DNA from: a virus
Virus record (IMG/VR): IMGVR_UViG_3300037882_000583
Coordinates: 1 to 27,178 of that record
Strand: one strand, 5' to 3'
DNA: 27,178 nucleotides
The notes under the pieces: model-generated
What the model was told of the DNA's origin: nothing
What the model saw: only the letters and a program-made list of their open reading frames with translations
Databases searched by the model: none
Made by a program: the position numbers and the translations under genes
Shown here: positions 14,218 to 21,066 of the stretch, one piece after another
Position numbering within the stretch: the stretch's first letter is position 1
Layout of the letters: the number at the start of each line of letters is the position of its first letter

Positions 14218-17200
14218 TGAATCGTCGCCCCTCCAACGCTTCCAGATATTCCCGCCCCCGGCTTACTGCCGGAGACAGACGCGCCGCCAGATGAGGCGCT
14301 AATAGAACTACCGGGAGCAGACCCCGTGATAGCTGCTCCAGCAATTGTGTTTTCAATGTCGGCAAGCCCAGGAACAGAGGCCGCCGTTATGGTCAGCGTA
14401 ACATCTGAACCTGTAACGAGATATGAGCCTGCTTCGGCAGACAGTATGCGGCCAAGTTCAAGACCGGCATCAAATCCGGTAATGACATATCCGCCGGCAT
14501 TGGCTTCTATCAGGCGGTTGAAATACAGGTCCGCGTCAGAGCCTGTTACCGCATAGCTACCAGCGCCAGCTATTAACTGGCGGTCGAATTCCAGGGCCGC
14601 ATCGGAACCAGTTACGACATACGATCCCGCCTCTGTATTGAGGACGTATGTTCTATCAAACGTAGCGTCTTGACCTGTGACCGAATAGCTACCTGCCCCA
14701 GCATCAACCGCATAGGTGCGGTTAAACGTGGCATCTTGACCGGTTACAGCATACGATCCGGCCTCAGCCGCTACGGCCCTGCCAAGATTTAGAGCAGCGG
14801 TTTGGCCGGTAACGGCATAACTGCCAGCTTCGGCGACAACCTCGGCACCGCATGGCGGGTTTGTTCCGCTATCGGCCAGCGCACCAGTGACGGTGAAATC
14901 GCCGCCGCTACCACGATTTGTCTCAAATCCCGTTGCGGGGCCGCGCAAATAAACAATTGGAGCGGTGCCGGTCGGCGTTGACCCGTCAGCACCAAGAGAA
15001 ACCGCGCCACCAGAAGCGTGGATGAACTTCCGGCGATTGGCCTCGACGCTGAAATCAAAGTAAACGCCCTGAGCAAACCAAAAATCCGCCAGATCGCCAT
15101 TCAGTTTATTTGCGCCATCGCTAGGACGCGCACCCACACCCCAATCAGTCGCGGTGTAATCAACGTCAAATGCGGCTCCAGCATCTGTTTTAACACCGCT
15201 GTCATCCGCATCGTTAACCCAGATGCTCATCAGCTTGTTGCCGGCGGTGAAATTCGTGTCCCATGACATCAGGACAGACATCCACCCGCCCGCAGACGTG
15301 CGGTTAACGGCCCCACCTAAAGTGGCGGAAATGGCCCCCGTACTATCTACAACAAATACCTGAAATCTATTTGCAGCAGTGCGTTCAATAATTACCGCTG
15401 CATTGCCGGCATTCAGTATGCGCTGGCGAACTCCGTCGCCAGCAGCGGCGAATTTGACCCAAAAACAGCACGTCCCCCGAGAATTATTCGCAGAGCCAGT
15501 CAGGTCCGCGCCGCGAGTCAGGTAATCATTCGTACCGTCGAACGTAACGCCAGCAGGACAATTCCATGTTCCGGCGGGCGTATATTCCAGCGCCGCATCA
15601 GAACCGGTTACCGCATAAGACCCGACCCCGGCATCGAGGACATAGGTCCGGTCAAATGTGGCGTTCTGCCCCGTAACCGCATAACTGCCCGCGCCCGCAT
15701 CAACCGCATATGTGCGATTGAACGTCGCGTCCTGTCCGGTGACGGCATAACTACCGGCCTCGGCGGATAGGCTCAGGCCCTTGGCAAGTACTGCATCCTG
15801 TCCAGTTACGGCATATGAGCCGCCATCAGCGATGATCTGTTTGTCATGCTCTAGCGCCGCAGTCTGTCCCGTGACTGCGTAACTGCCTGCGTTAGCGTCC
15901 GCAACATATGTACGATTGAACGTAACGTCCTGACCGGTAACGGCGTAGGAGCCGGCATCGGCAAGAAGTGTCAGGCCCTTGGATAGTGTGGCATTCTGAC
16001 CGGTGACGGCATAGCTTCCGGCATTGGCGGCAACTACACGCCCATACTGCGTCCCGGCGGTTTGCCCGGTGACGGTGTAGGAGCCGGCATCTGCAGCAAG
16101 TTCCAGAGCGGCTGTTGTCCCGCCAATCGCCAGATAACCGAATATAAACGCTGTGCCAGCGGTGGTCCAATTCAGGACGAACTCAGTTGACGTTGAGGCG
16201 TCGATATCTGCTTCAGCGGATACAGTCCCGATAGCCGTGGGGCTTCGGATGCTAATGCACTTCGTCGCCGACGTACCGCCGTTGCAATCAATCGGGTCGC
16301 TGGCGTTATCTTCGATCCAGAAGCAACACCGACTGTCTGCAGATGGAATGCCGAAACCGAAAGAAGCTGCGCGATCCCCGGCCGTATAGCCTGAATTATT
16401 GACCACAGCCGTAGTGTTGAAGCCCGCCAGCATAACAAGCTGTGGTTCAAACCCTACGTTAGTGGCCTTGGTCGTAACACTGGTCGGTGCCGTCTCAGTG
16501 CCAGCTGCGACATTGATGTTGGCACCGCCGATGCAGAGATAAGAAACCGTCAGACTTGCGGCGGGCGCATTAAGAGGATCAATCGTGAACCCGTCACTAT
16601 CGAACGATACAAGCGCGAATTCGCTGTCTACAGTGCCGGTTGATGCCGTAAGCGTCTTGATGCAGTTATTGTCACATAGGTCACCATAAAATTCATTTAC
16701 CGTCGCGCCGTCATCACCTGCGGACTCCCACACCCAATCAGCGGTGGATGAAGTTGCAACGCCGATGCCGAAATTAGCGTCTGCGGATACAAATGATCCC
16801 GCAGTTGTCGCTAATCTACTCCAGACGAATATCGCGGCCTTTGGCTGGAACCCGACGCCGGTCTCCGCGATGTTTCCAGTGCCGGTGCCGGTGTCGAAGT
16901 TGTCCGCGAAGACGCTCAGATCGTCGCCGCCTATGGCGACATACTGGATCGCAACGCCCGCCGCGGTCGTGGTCCAGTTTAGCGTGAAGCCGTCAGTGTC
17001 GAACGATACGAGGACCGCCGCTAGATCGGTGGTCGTCGCATTGTCGTCGTTCTTGAATATGCAGGAGGTCTCACTAAACCCCACCGTCATATTCTGCGTG
17101 CCTACGCCGTCATTGTTTTGCCAGCAATGACACTGGTTCCGCGCCGCAGTGCTGCCGGTCGTGAAACCAAACATACGGTGATCGTCGGCGCCGGTAGACC

Positions 17201-17336
17201 CAGCGGATTTGAAGCTGGCGAAGAATATAATGGCTTTCGGAACCAGGCCGTTACCAGCGCCAGTGAAATTGTAGCTCTGGTTCCCCGTACTAGCGGGGCT
17301 GGTTATTTCGCCTGTCTCTGACCAAAATGACGGCAT
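14214..17336 (-). CDS. Large repeat protein with lectin-like (LamG) domain, probable virion fibre/decoration
   Basis: This 1040-residue protein has a modular layout visible by eye. Residues 1-410 hold three tandem beta-domains of about 135 residues, each with an x-VGFxPK- or P-rich strand (32, 161, 293) and a closing segment ending AIGG, CIGG or AIGG (near 135, 269, 404). Residues 411-586 are eight 22-residue repeats. Residues 587-830 form a LamG/concanavalin-like domain (VTFDGTNDYL and CCFWVKFA ... WVND ... DFWFAQG). Residues 831-984 are seven more 22-residue repeats. Residues 1001-1036 are four exact 9-residue ISGSxPG-type repeats. No signal peptide. Position between connector and capsid genes, and the carbohydrate-binding type of domain, suggest a surface-exposed head or neck fibre; this is not proven. 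Start has GGAGTAGGT directly upstream. Confidence 0.8.
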   Translation of the reverse strand: MPSFWSETGEITSPASTGNQSYNFTGAGNGLVPKAIIFFASFKSAGSTGADDHRMFGFTTGSTAARNQCHCWQNNDGVGTQNMTVGFSETSCIFKNDDNATTTDLAAVLVSFDTDGFTLNWTTTAAGVAIQYVAIGGDDLSVFADNFDTGTGTGNIAETGVGFQPKAAIFVWSRLATTAGSFVSADANFGIGVATSSTADWVWESAGDDGATVNEFYGDLCDNNCIKTLTASTGTVDSEFALVSFDSDGFTIDPLNAPAASLTVSYLCIGGANINVAAGTETAPTSVTTKATNVGFEPQLVMLAGFNTTAVVNNSGYTAGDRAASFGFGIPSADSRCCFWIEDNASDPIDCNGGTSATKCISIRSPTAIGTVSAEADIDASTSTEFVLNWTTAGTAFIFGYLAIGGTTAALELAADAGSYTVTGQTAGTQYGRVVAANAGSYAVTGQNATLSKGLTLLADAGSYAVTGQDVTFNRTYVADANAGSYAVTGQTAALEHDKQIIADGGSYAVTGQDAVLAKGLSLSAEAGSYAVTGQDATFNRTYAVDAGAGSYAVTGQNATFDRTYVLDAGVGSYAVTGSDAALEYTPAGTWNCPAGVTFDGTNDYLTRGADLTGSANNSRGTCCFWVKFAAAGDGVRQRILNAGNAAVIIERTAANRFQVFVVDSTGAISATLGGAVNRTSAGGWMSVLMSWDTNFTAGNKLMSIWVNDADDSGVKTDAGAAFDVDYTATDWGVGARPSDGANKLNGDLADFWFAQGVYFDFSVEANRRKFIHASGGAVSLGADGSTPTGTAPIVYLRGPATGFETNRGSGGDFTVTGALADSGTNPPCGAEVVAEAGSYAVTGQTAALNLGRAVAAEAGSYAVTGQDATFNRTYAVDAGAGSYSVTGQDATFDRTYVLNTEAGSYVVTGSDAALEFDRQLIAGAGSYAVTGSDADLYFNRLIEANAGGYVITGFDAGLELGRILSAEAGSYLVTGSDVTLTITAASVPGLADIENTIAGAAITGSAPGSSISASSGGASVSGSKPGAGISGSVGGATIQ
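14229..14336 (-). repeat. Four 9-residue C-terminal repeats
   Basis: Residues 1001-1036 read as AAITGSAPG, SSISASSGG, ASVSGSKPG, AGISGSVGG: a period of nine with small residues and x-I/V-S/T-G-S, likely a slender beta-structured or collagen-like tail. Confidence 0.85.
14385..14846 (-). repeat. Seven 22-residue repeats (second block) in the 1040-residue protein
   Basis: The repeat tyrosine falls at residues 840, 862, 884, 906, 928, 950 and 972, again exactly every 22. Units 10-12 closely match units 6-8 of the first block (FNRTYAVDAGAGSY and FDRTYVL), suggesting a block-level duplication around the lectin-like domain. Confidence 0.95.
15579..16106 (-). repeat. Eight 22-residue repeats (first block) in the 1040-residue protein
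   Basis: The tyrosine of the AGSYAVTGQ-type motif recurs at residues 420, 442, 464, 486, 508, 530, 552 and 574, an exact period of 22 (66 bp) with no insertions. Unit pattern: hydrophobic-x2-A-x-A-G-S-Y-A-V-T-G-Q-x-A-x-F/L. The DNA copies differ at many synonymous positions, so this is not a recent simple tandem duplication. Confidence 0.95.
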
Positions 17337-17367
17337 ACCTACTCCATATCAGCGCGTTGCCGCGCGC

Positions 17368-17739
17368 CTATTTCCACTCCGGTCTATCGTTGTCCTCAAT
17401 CCCCACGCAGAATATCCGGTGCTTTCTGCCGCACTGGTCGCAGTGGAAGATGTAAATGTCCGTCACCTTCTCGTCGGGGTGGGATTTCCTGCCCTCGATG
17501 AAATGGTTTTCAGGGTGACGGCAGCAATGCGCGATCTTCTGGTTGTGTTCCAGGTACTCGAAGAACTTCTGCGGCAACCAGCCCCGCGGGAAGTCCGCCA
17601 CTTTCACCTTGGGGCATGACGGCACCTGCGTTTCCGGCAGTACCGCGCCCTTCGCATACCGTCCGAAGCGGCGCGTGAATGTGTCGGGCTTTGGATCGGG
17701 AAGTTTGAGGCGTGTCTTAGTAAGCTGTGTGGGAGGCAT
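17368..17739 (-). CDS. Zinc-ribbon-like protein (123 aa)
   Basis: This 123-residue protein has a C-terminal CDQCGRKHRIFCVG (residues about 100-113) that looks like half of a zinc ribbon, with further Cys/His residues at IAHCCRHPENHF giving enough ligands for one zinc site. The N-terminus is basic and proline-rich. It is otherwise unknown. The start overlaps the stop of the ACG-start gene in TAATG. The location between two likely structural genes is unusual for a zinc protein; a role in assembly is only a guess. Confidence 0.68.
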   Translation of the reverse strand: MPPTQLTKTRLKLPDPKPDTFTRRFGRYAKGAVLPETQVPSCPKVKVADFPRGWLPQKFFEYLEHNQKIAHCCRHPENHFIEGRKSHPDEKVTDIYIFHCDQCGRKHRIFCVGIEDNDRPEWK

Positions 17740-18158
17740 TAGGCCAGAGTCGCAAGCGAGGCGCCGAAGTTAAGAGTGAACGTCTCGCCGTTGCCGACCG
17801 CGAACGTCGCGCCATAATCATAGGCGCATTGCAGCCGGTCCGTCGTTGACGTGTCATCGTGGATGGAGACGTACCGGGCCGTTGCGGTCCAATCCGCTGC
17901 GCCCGCAGTCCACACCACATCAACCGCCGTCATTGTGACGGTGCCACCAGTTCGCGTGGAGTCGTTCTGGATGTCTTCTCCGCCGGCAGTGTAACCAGTG
18001 CCAGTGATCTGCGTCAGGTCGGCAAGCTCATCATCTGTCGCCACAGTCGGAGCATCCGTGTGGATTACCGCCCTGAACGTGTCGGTTGTGCCGAACCAGT
18101 CGAATGCCTTATCGGCCAAGCCTTGGACGAATGGCTCATATTTCGTGTACGTAGCCGT
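17739..18158 (-). CDS. Small virion-associated protein with apparent ACG start (139 aa)
   Basis: The reading frame upstream of a TTG at 18119 stays open to a TAG (18170-18168) and encodes TATYTKYEPFVQGLADKAF. In related phage proteins the start reads MATYxKFxxFVEDLAxK (from memory), so ACG at 18158-18156 sits exactly where Met belongs. AGGAGG lies at 18169-18164, 5 nt before ACG. No ATG, GTG or TTG occupies that place. The remaining sequence (LADLTQITGTGYTAGGEDIQ, then VVWTAGAADWTATARYVSIH and GNGETFTLNFGASL) is the common phage beta-protein often near capsid or tail-fibre genes. Its function is unknown, probably structural. The starting codon may be real, or an ATG mutated to ACG, or a sequencing error. 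Confidence 0.72.
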   Translation of the reverse strand, partial: TATYTKYEPFVQGLADKAFDWFGTTDTFRAVIHTDAPTVATDDELADLTQITGTGYTAGGEDIQNDSTRTGGTVTMTAVDVVWTAGAADWTATARYVSIHDDTSTTDRLQCAYDYGATFAVGNGETFTLNFGASLATLA

Positions 18159-18169
18159 GGGAGCCTCCT
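18156..18169 (-). promoter_or_regulatory. Strong Shine-Dalgarno preceding an ACG codon
   Basis: AGGAGG (18169-18164), spacer CTCCC, then ACG (18158-18156). The site overlaps the TAG stop of the HNH-AP2 gene. Spacing is optimal for ACG and far too long (about 45 nt) for the TTG at 18119, which decides the start. Confidence 0.75.
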
Positions 18170-18662
18170 ATTTGACTGCGGCGAATTCGCCGTGCAGCCG
18201 CTCGGCCGCTTCGCGATATGCCTGGTGGGCCAATTCGGGCGTGTCATGAAGCCCGAGCGAGTGGGTGACGCCATTAACGGTTATCCGGGCATACCATTTC
18301 CCGGACTGCCCATGGACGTGAGCACCCTTCAACCGCGAAGTGCTATTTGATTGAACTCCGCGATTGCATTGATTCTGCGACCTTGTTGCCAGCCGCAGAT
18401 TGCACCAACGATCATCCATGCGATCACGATTCGCGTGATCTACGGTTGACGGCATTTCGCCAGTCATCCACATGAACGCCAGCCGCGATGCCTTGTAGAC
18501 GCGGCCATCAACGCCGATTAGCCGATATCCCTGCACAGGCTCTTGATGCCCGACCACATCGCCGACCTTGACGCGATTGCTGGTCTGTTTTGCCCAATAA
18601 AAAAGACCCGTCTCAGGGTCGTATTTCATCAGTTCTCGTAGCCGTTCGCGAGTAAGCGTCAT
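18168..18662 (-). CDS. HNH endonuclease with C-terminal AP2-like domain
   Basis: This 164-residue protein is a free-standing homing-type endonuclease. It begins with LRELMKYDPETGLFYWAK (the HNH_3/AP2 family N-terminal beta unit), followed by VYKASRLAFMWMTGEMPSTV, DHANRDRMDDRWCNLRLATR (the H-N-H core, residues about 75-94) and SQNQCNRG. The C-terminal part, KGAHVHGQSGKWYARITVNG followed by HSLGLHDTPELAHQAYREAA, is an AP2-like DNA-binding domain. It is coupled by ATGA to the Rossmann-like gene and supplies the ribosome site for the next gene in its last codons. Its insertion in this operon looks complete, with no interrupted neighbour visible. Confidence 0.9.
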   Translation of the reverse strand: MTLTRERLRELMKYDPETGLFYWAKQTSNRVKVGDVVGHQEPVQGYRLIGVDGRVYKASRLAFMWMTGEMPSTVDHANRDRMDDRWCNLRLATRSQNQCNRGVQSNSTSRLKGAHVHGQSGKWYARITVNGVTHSLGLHDTPELAHQAYREAAERLHGEFAAVK

Positions 18663-19681
18663 GTCAGCTTATCCGGCATCGTCGGCAGTGTCCTGCCCCG
18701 CTGTATGTGCTTGGCCATCAAAATGAAGTGTTCCCCAGCCTGTATCCACCCGTCGCATACATCGGCGGTACGAGTTACGCGGGCCAGATCCTGCTCGTAT
18801 TTGGGAAGCTCAGTCATCAGAGATTCCAGCGGTATGCCGTCCAGCCCCGCTTCCTGTGCATTGTGTATCATCGTCCGCACAGCCTTGCAGATTGCGCCGA
18901 TGGCCGTCCGGGCCTCGCGGTTTTCCTGCAACTTCTCGCGATATATTTTCAAGTCCTGCTCAAAGAATTCCGGTGTTGCCCAGCCAACCTTCGGCAAGTC
19001 CCATCCATAGCGGTGATTGGACTTCAGCAAAGGGCATTGCTCTGGAACGATTACCTTGATGCCAAGCCCATGACAGATGCCCATCAGATATGCGGCGGCA
19101 GAATTCTGGTGGCCCCACTCATCCTCCAGCATCATATCGACGCCCCAGATGCCGATTTCCGCAACAGTCTGGCCCATCTTGTGCTGCCAAATCGCCAGCC
19201 CTAGCATGTAACCAACGGATGACATGAAATAATCTGCACCGCAGGCTTCAACGACTTCATCCAGCGGGTACTTGATTGAGCCGGGAATATCCTCATGGAC
19301 TTCCTGCATATAGACGGGGCAGGTTAGGGTTCCCAACAGCTTCATGTATCCAGAAAGAACCTGTTCCCGCTTATCTTCTGGAACTCCGGCGGTCATCGTA
19401 TTGATGAAATGCTCGCGGCGGTGAATTTCAAACCCGGCGTCAAACCGTTTCATATCCACAGGATTGCAGCGCCACGCCAAACCCCAGATTTCCAGATCCG
19501 GGTCATCCCATGGTACCATGTTCCGCGTTGACGGGGCGGAACCGACAATTGCTATGCGCCTGCCCTTAGCGGCAAATGGCACAAAAGTTTCAACATCGTC
19601 CCTCTCAAGGGCCGGAACACCTAAATTAAGTCCGCCGGCGGCGCGATCCACCCACTCCGCATTCTCGTCCCGAGGCGTCAT
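18659..19681 (-). CDS. Rossmann-like phage protein (MptE/DUF115-like?), 340 aa
   Basis: This 340-residue protein starts with a Rossmann-like strand and loop, RRIAIVGSAPSTRNMVPWDD, and has repeated WGL/WGVD features (EIWGLAWRCN and EIGIWGVDMMLEDEWG). It lacks a metal or DxD motif I can trust. The overall look is of 6-hydroxymethylpterin diphosphokinase MptE-like or DUF115-like folds, which are often linked to surface sugar transfer; this is a weak assignment. The last 100 residues are helical. The ATG at 19681 is chosen because it overlaps the methyltransferase stop (ATGA); an in-frame start at 19747 would overlap the methyltransferase gene by 70 nt. Together with the methyltransferase it may modify a virion or DNA component, unproven. 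Confidence 0.62.
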   Translation of the reverse strand: MTPRDENAEWVDRAAGGLNLGVPALERDDVETFVPFAAKGRRIAIVGSAPSTRNMVPWDDPDLEIWGLAWRCNPVDMKRFDAGFEIHRREHFINTMTAGVPEDKREQVLSGYMKLLGTLTCPVYMQEVHEDIPGSIKYPLDEVVEACGADYFMSSVGYMLGLAIWQHKMGQTVAEIGIWGVDMMLEDEWGHQNSAAAYLMGICHGLGIKVIVPEQCPLLKSNHRYGWDLPKVGWATPEFFEQDLKIYREKLQENREARTAIGAICKAVRTMIHNAQEAGLDGIPLESLMTELPKYEQDLARVTRTADVCDGWIQAGEHFILMAKHIQRGRTLPTMPDKLT

Positions 19682-20337
19682 GCGGCGGCCCCGTTCTTTC
19701 GGAACAACCACCAAGTCGCATGATCCATGCCGGTCAGGTGCTTCCACTCAAATTCACAGGCAACCGGAGTAAGCGTAGGCTGCAGCTTCATCATCTCCGC
19801 GCCAAAATCGCACTTCCAGATATGAGAACCGCGCCAGGGAACATGCTCATCCTTGGCTGCGAAGTATTCACATATAAGAATCCAACGCTTGCTTACGCGG
19901 TAGAGTTCATTCAATGCCAGATGCCGTTCCTCGGGCGAAACGTGTATTAGGCAGCCGTTGGTGAATACAAGGTCACATTCATTGCTGACAAAACTCAAAT
20001 CCTGCGCCGCGTCCGCCGTTACCGTGCATCCATGCACAATGGCCCGCAGCATGTCCCGCGCTGTGCGGTTCGGTTCCGTTGCCGCCAGTTGCGCGTCCGG
20101 CAGCAACTTCCGCAGCGCCACCAGATTATCGCCCTGACCGGCGCCAATCTCCAAAACCGACTGCGGCGCAAATCCCATCCGCGACAAAACCTTGTGCAGC
20201 CAAGCCTCACGGATCAATACACCGTCCTTTGTTACGGGGTTTCTCTCGAAGTACTGATCCCCGATATTGCCCGCCCAATCTGAAAGCGGGTTCGGCTTTT
20301 CCGTCTGCATTGGCGCAGTAAGCGGATAATTTATCAT
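19678..20337 (-). CDS. Class I SAM-dependent methyltransferase (pseudaminic-acid-associated type)
   Basis: This 219-residue enzyme has motif I VLEIGAGQGDNLVALRKLLP (61-80), the acidic residue after strand 2 in AATEPN (Glu88), and the motif IV-like DLVFTNGCLIHVSPEERHLA. The N-terminal segment DWAGNIGDQYFERNPVTKDG resembles the start of pseudaminic-acid-biosynthesis-associated methylases. A small-molecule or sugar substrate is therefore more likely than DNA; there is no DPPY motif. The start overlaps the stop of the AT-hook gene (ATGA) and its own stop overlaps the next start (ATGA), so the three genes are coupled. Substrate remains unknown. Confidence 0.82.
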   Translation of the reverse strand: MINYPLTAPMQTEKPNPLSDWAGNIGDQYFERNPVTKDGVLIREAWLHKVLSRMGFAPQSVLEIGAGQGDNLVALRKLLPDAQLAATEPNRTARDMLRAIVHGCTVTADAAQDLSFVSNECDLVFTNGCLIHVSPEERHLALNELYRVSKRWILICEYFAAKDEHVPWRGSHIWKCDFGAEMMKLQPTLTPVACEFEWKHLTGMDHATWWLFRKNGAAA

Positions 20338-20543
20338 GCAACCGCCTTCCGGGGCCGCCCCGGTCCGCGCTTCTCCATCTTGTTTTCCGGGGCCGCATCA
20401 ATAGACGCTTCCTCGGTTGCCAGTTCCGCATCGCCACGGCGGATTAGCTGCTCTGCAGTTCCGGGCGAAACATCATATGTCTCGCCGATCCTGTAACCGG
20501 CCTCGAGACAACCCATCTCGTGCCGGATGATTTTGACTTTCAT
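20334..20543 (-). CDS. Small protein with C-terminal AT-hook (69 aa)
   Basis: This 69-residue protein begins MKVKIIRHEMGCLEAGYRIG and ends with KMEKRGPGRPRKAV, an AT-hook (core GRP) that binds the minor groove of A/T-rich DNA. The middle, YDVSPGTAEQLIRRGDAELA, matches the small phage protein family that resembles a KOW/ribosomal-like or head-joining peptide. Start is ATG at 20543 with GGAG 5-6 nt upstream. The in-frame start 30 nt upstream would lie inside the terminator hairpin, so it is rejected. It is the first gene after the terminator. Confidence 0.7.
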   Translation of the reverse strand: MKVKIIRHEMGCLEAGYRIGETYDVSPGTAEQLIRRGDAELATEEASIDAAPENKMEKRGPGRPRKAVA

Positions 20544-20552
20544 CAATTCTCC

Positions 20553-20587
20553 AAAAGAAAAGGGCCGCCCCAATGAAGGAGCGGCCC
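20553..20587 (-). terminator. Intrinsic terminator after the capsid operon
   Basis: On the minus strand a ten-pair stem (GGGCCGCTCC / GGGGCGGCCC, one T-G pair) at 20587-20578 and 20571-20562 closes a loop TTCATT and is followed by TTTTCTTTT (20561-20553). It lies 22 nt past the stop of the 148-residue... that is, the gene ending at 20609, and just before the AT-hook gene. Confidence 0.85.
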
Positions 20588-20608
20588 CAGGTTGGCAGGA
20601 GTACTAGA

Positions 20609-21052
20609 TTACGCGGTCCCCTGAGTAGTGCCGGCCTGAGCCGGATGGCCAAACAGCGCAAACGCCGCAAGCGCGCCTGCGGCAGTCGAGCCGGACGAGG
20701 TGACAGTGAGTCGGGTCCAACGGGAAGTTCCCTTGTAACCCAGGATTCTCACCTGATCGTCAGACGCGAAGGTGAACGCAGCGGCAGTTTCCGCAGCGGT
20801 CCCCTCGGTCTGGCTAATCATATCGCCATCCGCAACGGAAGCGGCACCGCCGCCGGTCGAACTGGAGAATTCCTCCAGCAGGACAGTCCAAGTGGCGTTC
20901 GTGTCGCCCAAGGTTCCCGTCAAGATGCCGTAGGTCACGGAGTCGTAACCCTGATGGTCAAGGATGGTGCCCGCATGGGCAACATCCGATGTGCCGATGG
21001 TGACAGGCGAAATAACCTGTTTCAGCACTACATTACGAAGAAGGTCTCTCAT
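20609..21052 (-). CDS. Head-associated protein downstream of capsid (147 aa)
   Basis: This 147-residue protein follows the major capsid gene by 14 nt and is the last gene before a terminator. It starts MRDLLRNVVLKQVISPVTIG and has ILDHQGYDSVTYGILTGTLG, TWTVLLEEFSSSTGG and DDQVRILGYKGTSRWTRLTV, the pattern (…lDlqGfdSa… and …vGYxGxxRyvrvt…) seen in small proteins behind HK97-type capsid genes. A head decoration or head-fibre-binding role is suggested by position. A GGAGG ribosome site lies 8-9 nt before the ATG. Confidence 0.75.
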   Translation of the reverse strand: MRDLLRNVVLKQVISPVTIGTSDVAHAGTILDHQGYDSVTYGILTGTLGDTNATWTVLLEEFSSSTGGGAASVADGDMISQTEGTAAETAAAFTFASDDQVRILGYKGTSRWTRLTVTSSGSTAAGALAAFALFGHPAQAGTTQGTA

Positions 21053-21066
21053 GTCTATGCCCTCCC

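Noticed and set aside
14385-16106. Regular 66-bp spacing resembling an array such as CRISPR
   Set aside because: The periodicity is in protein sequence inside a coding frame with diverged DNA; there are no identical repeats with unique spacers.
17739-18119. TTG start at 18119 for the small virion protein
   Set aside because: No ribosome site nearby and it would delete the conserved N-terminus; the ACG at 18158 fits the Shine-Dalgarno and family alignment better.
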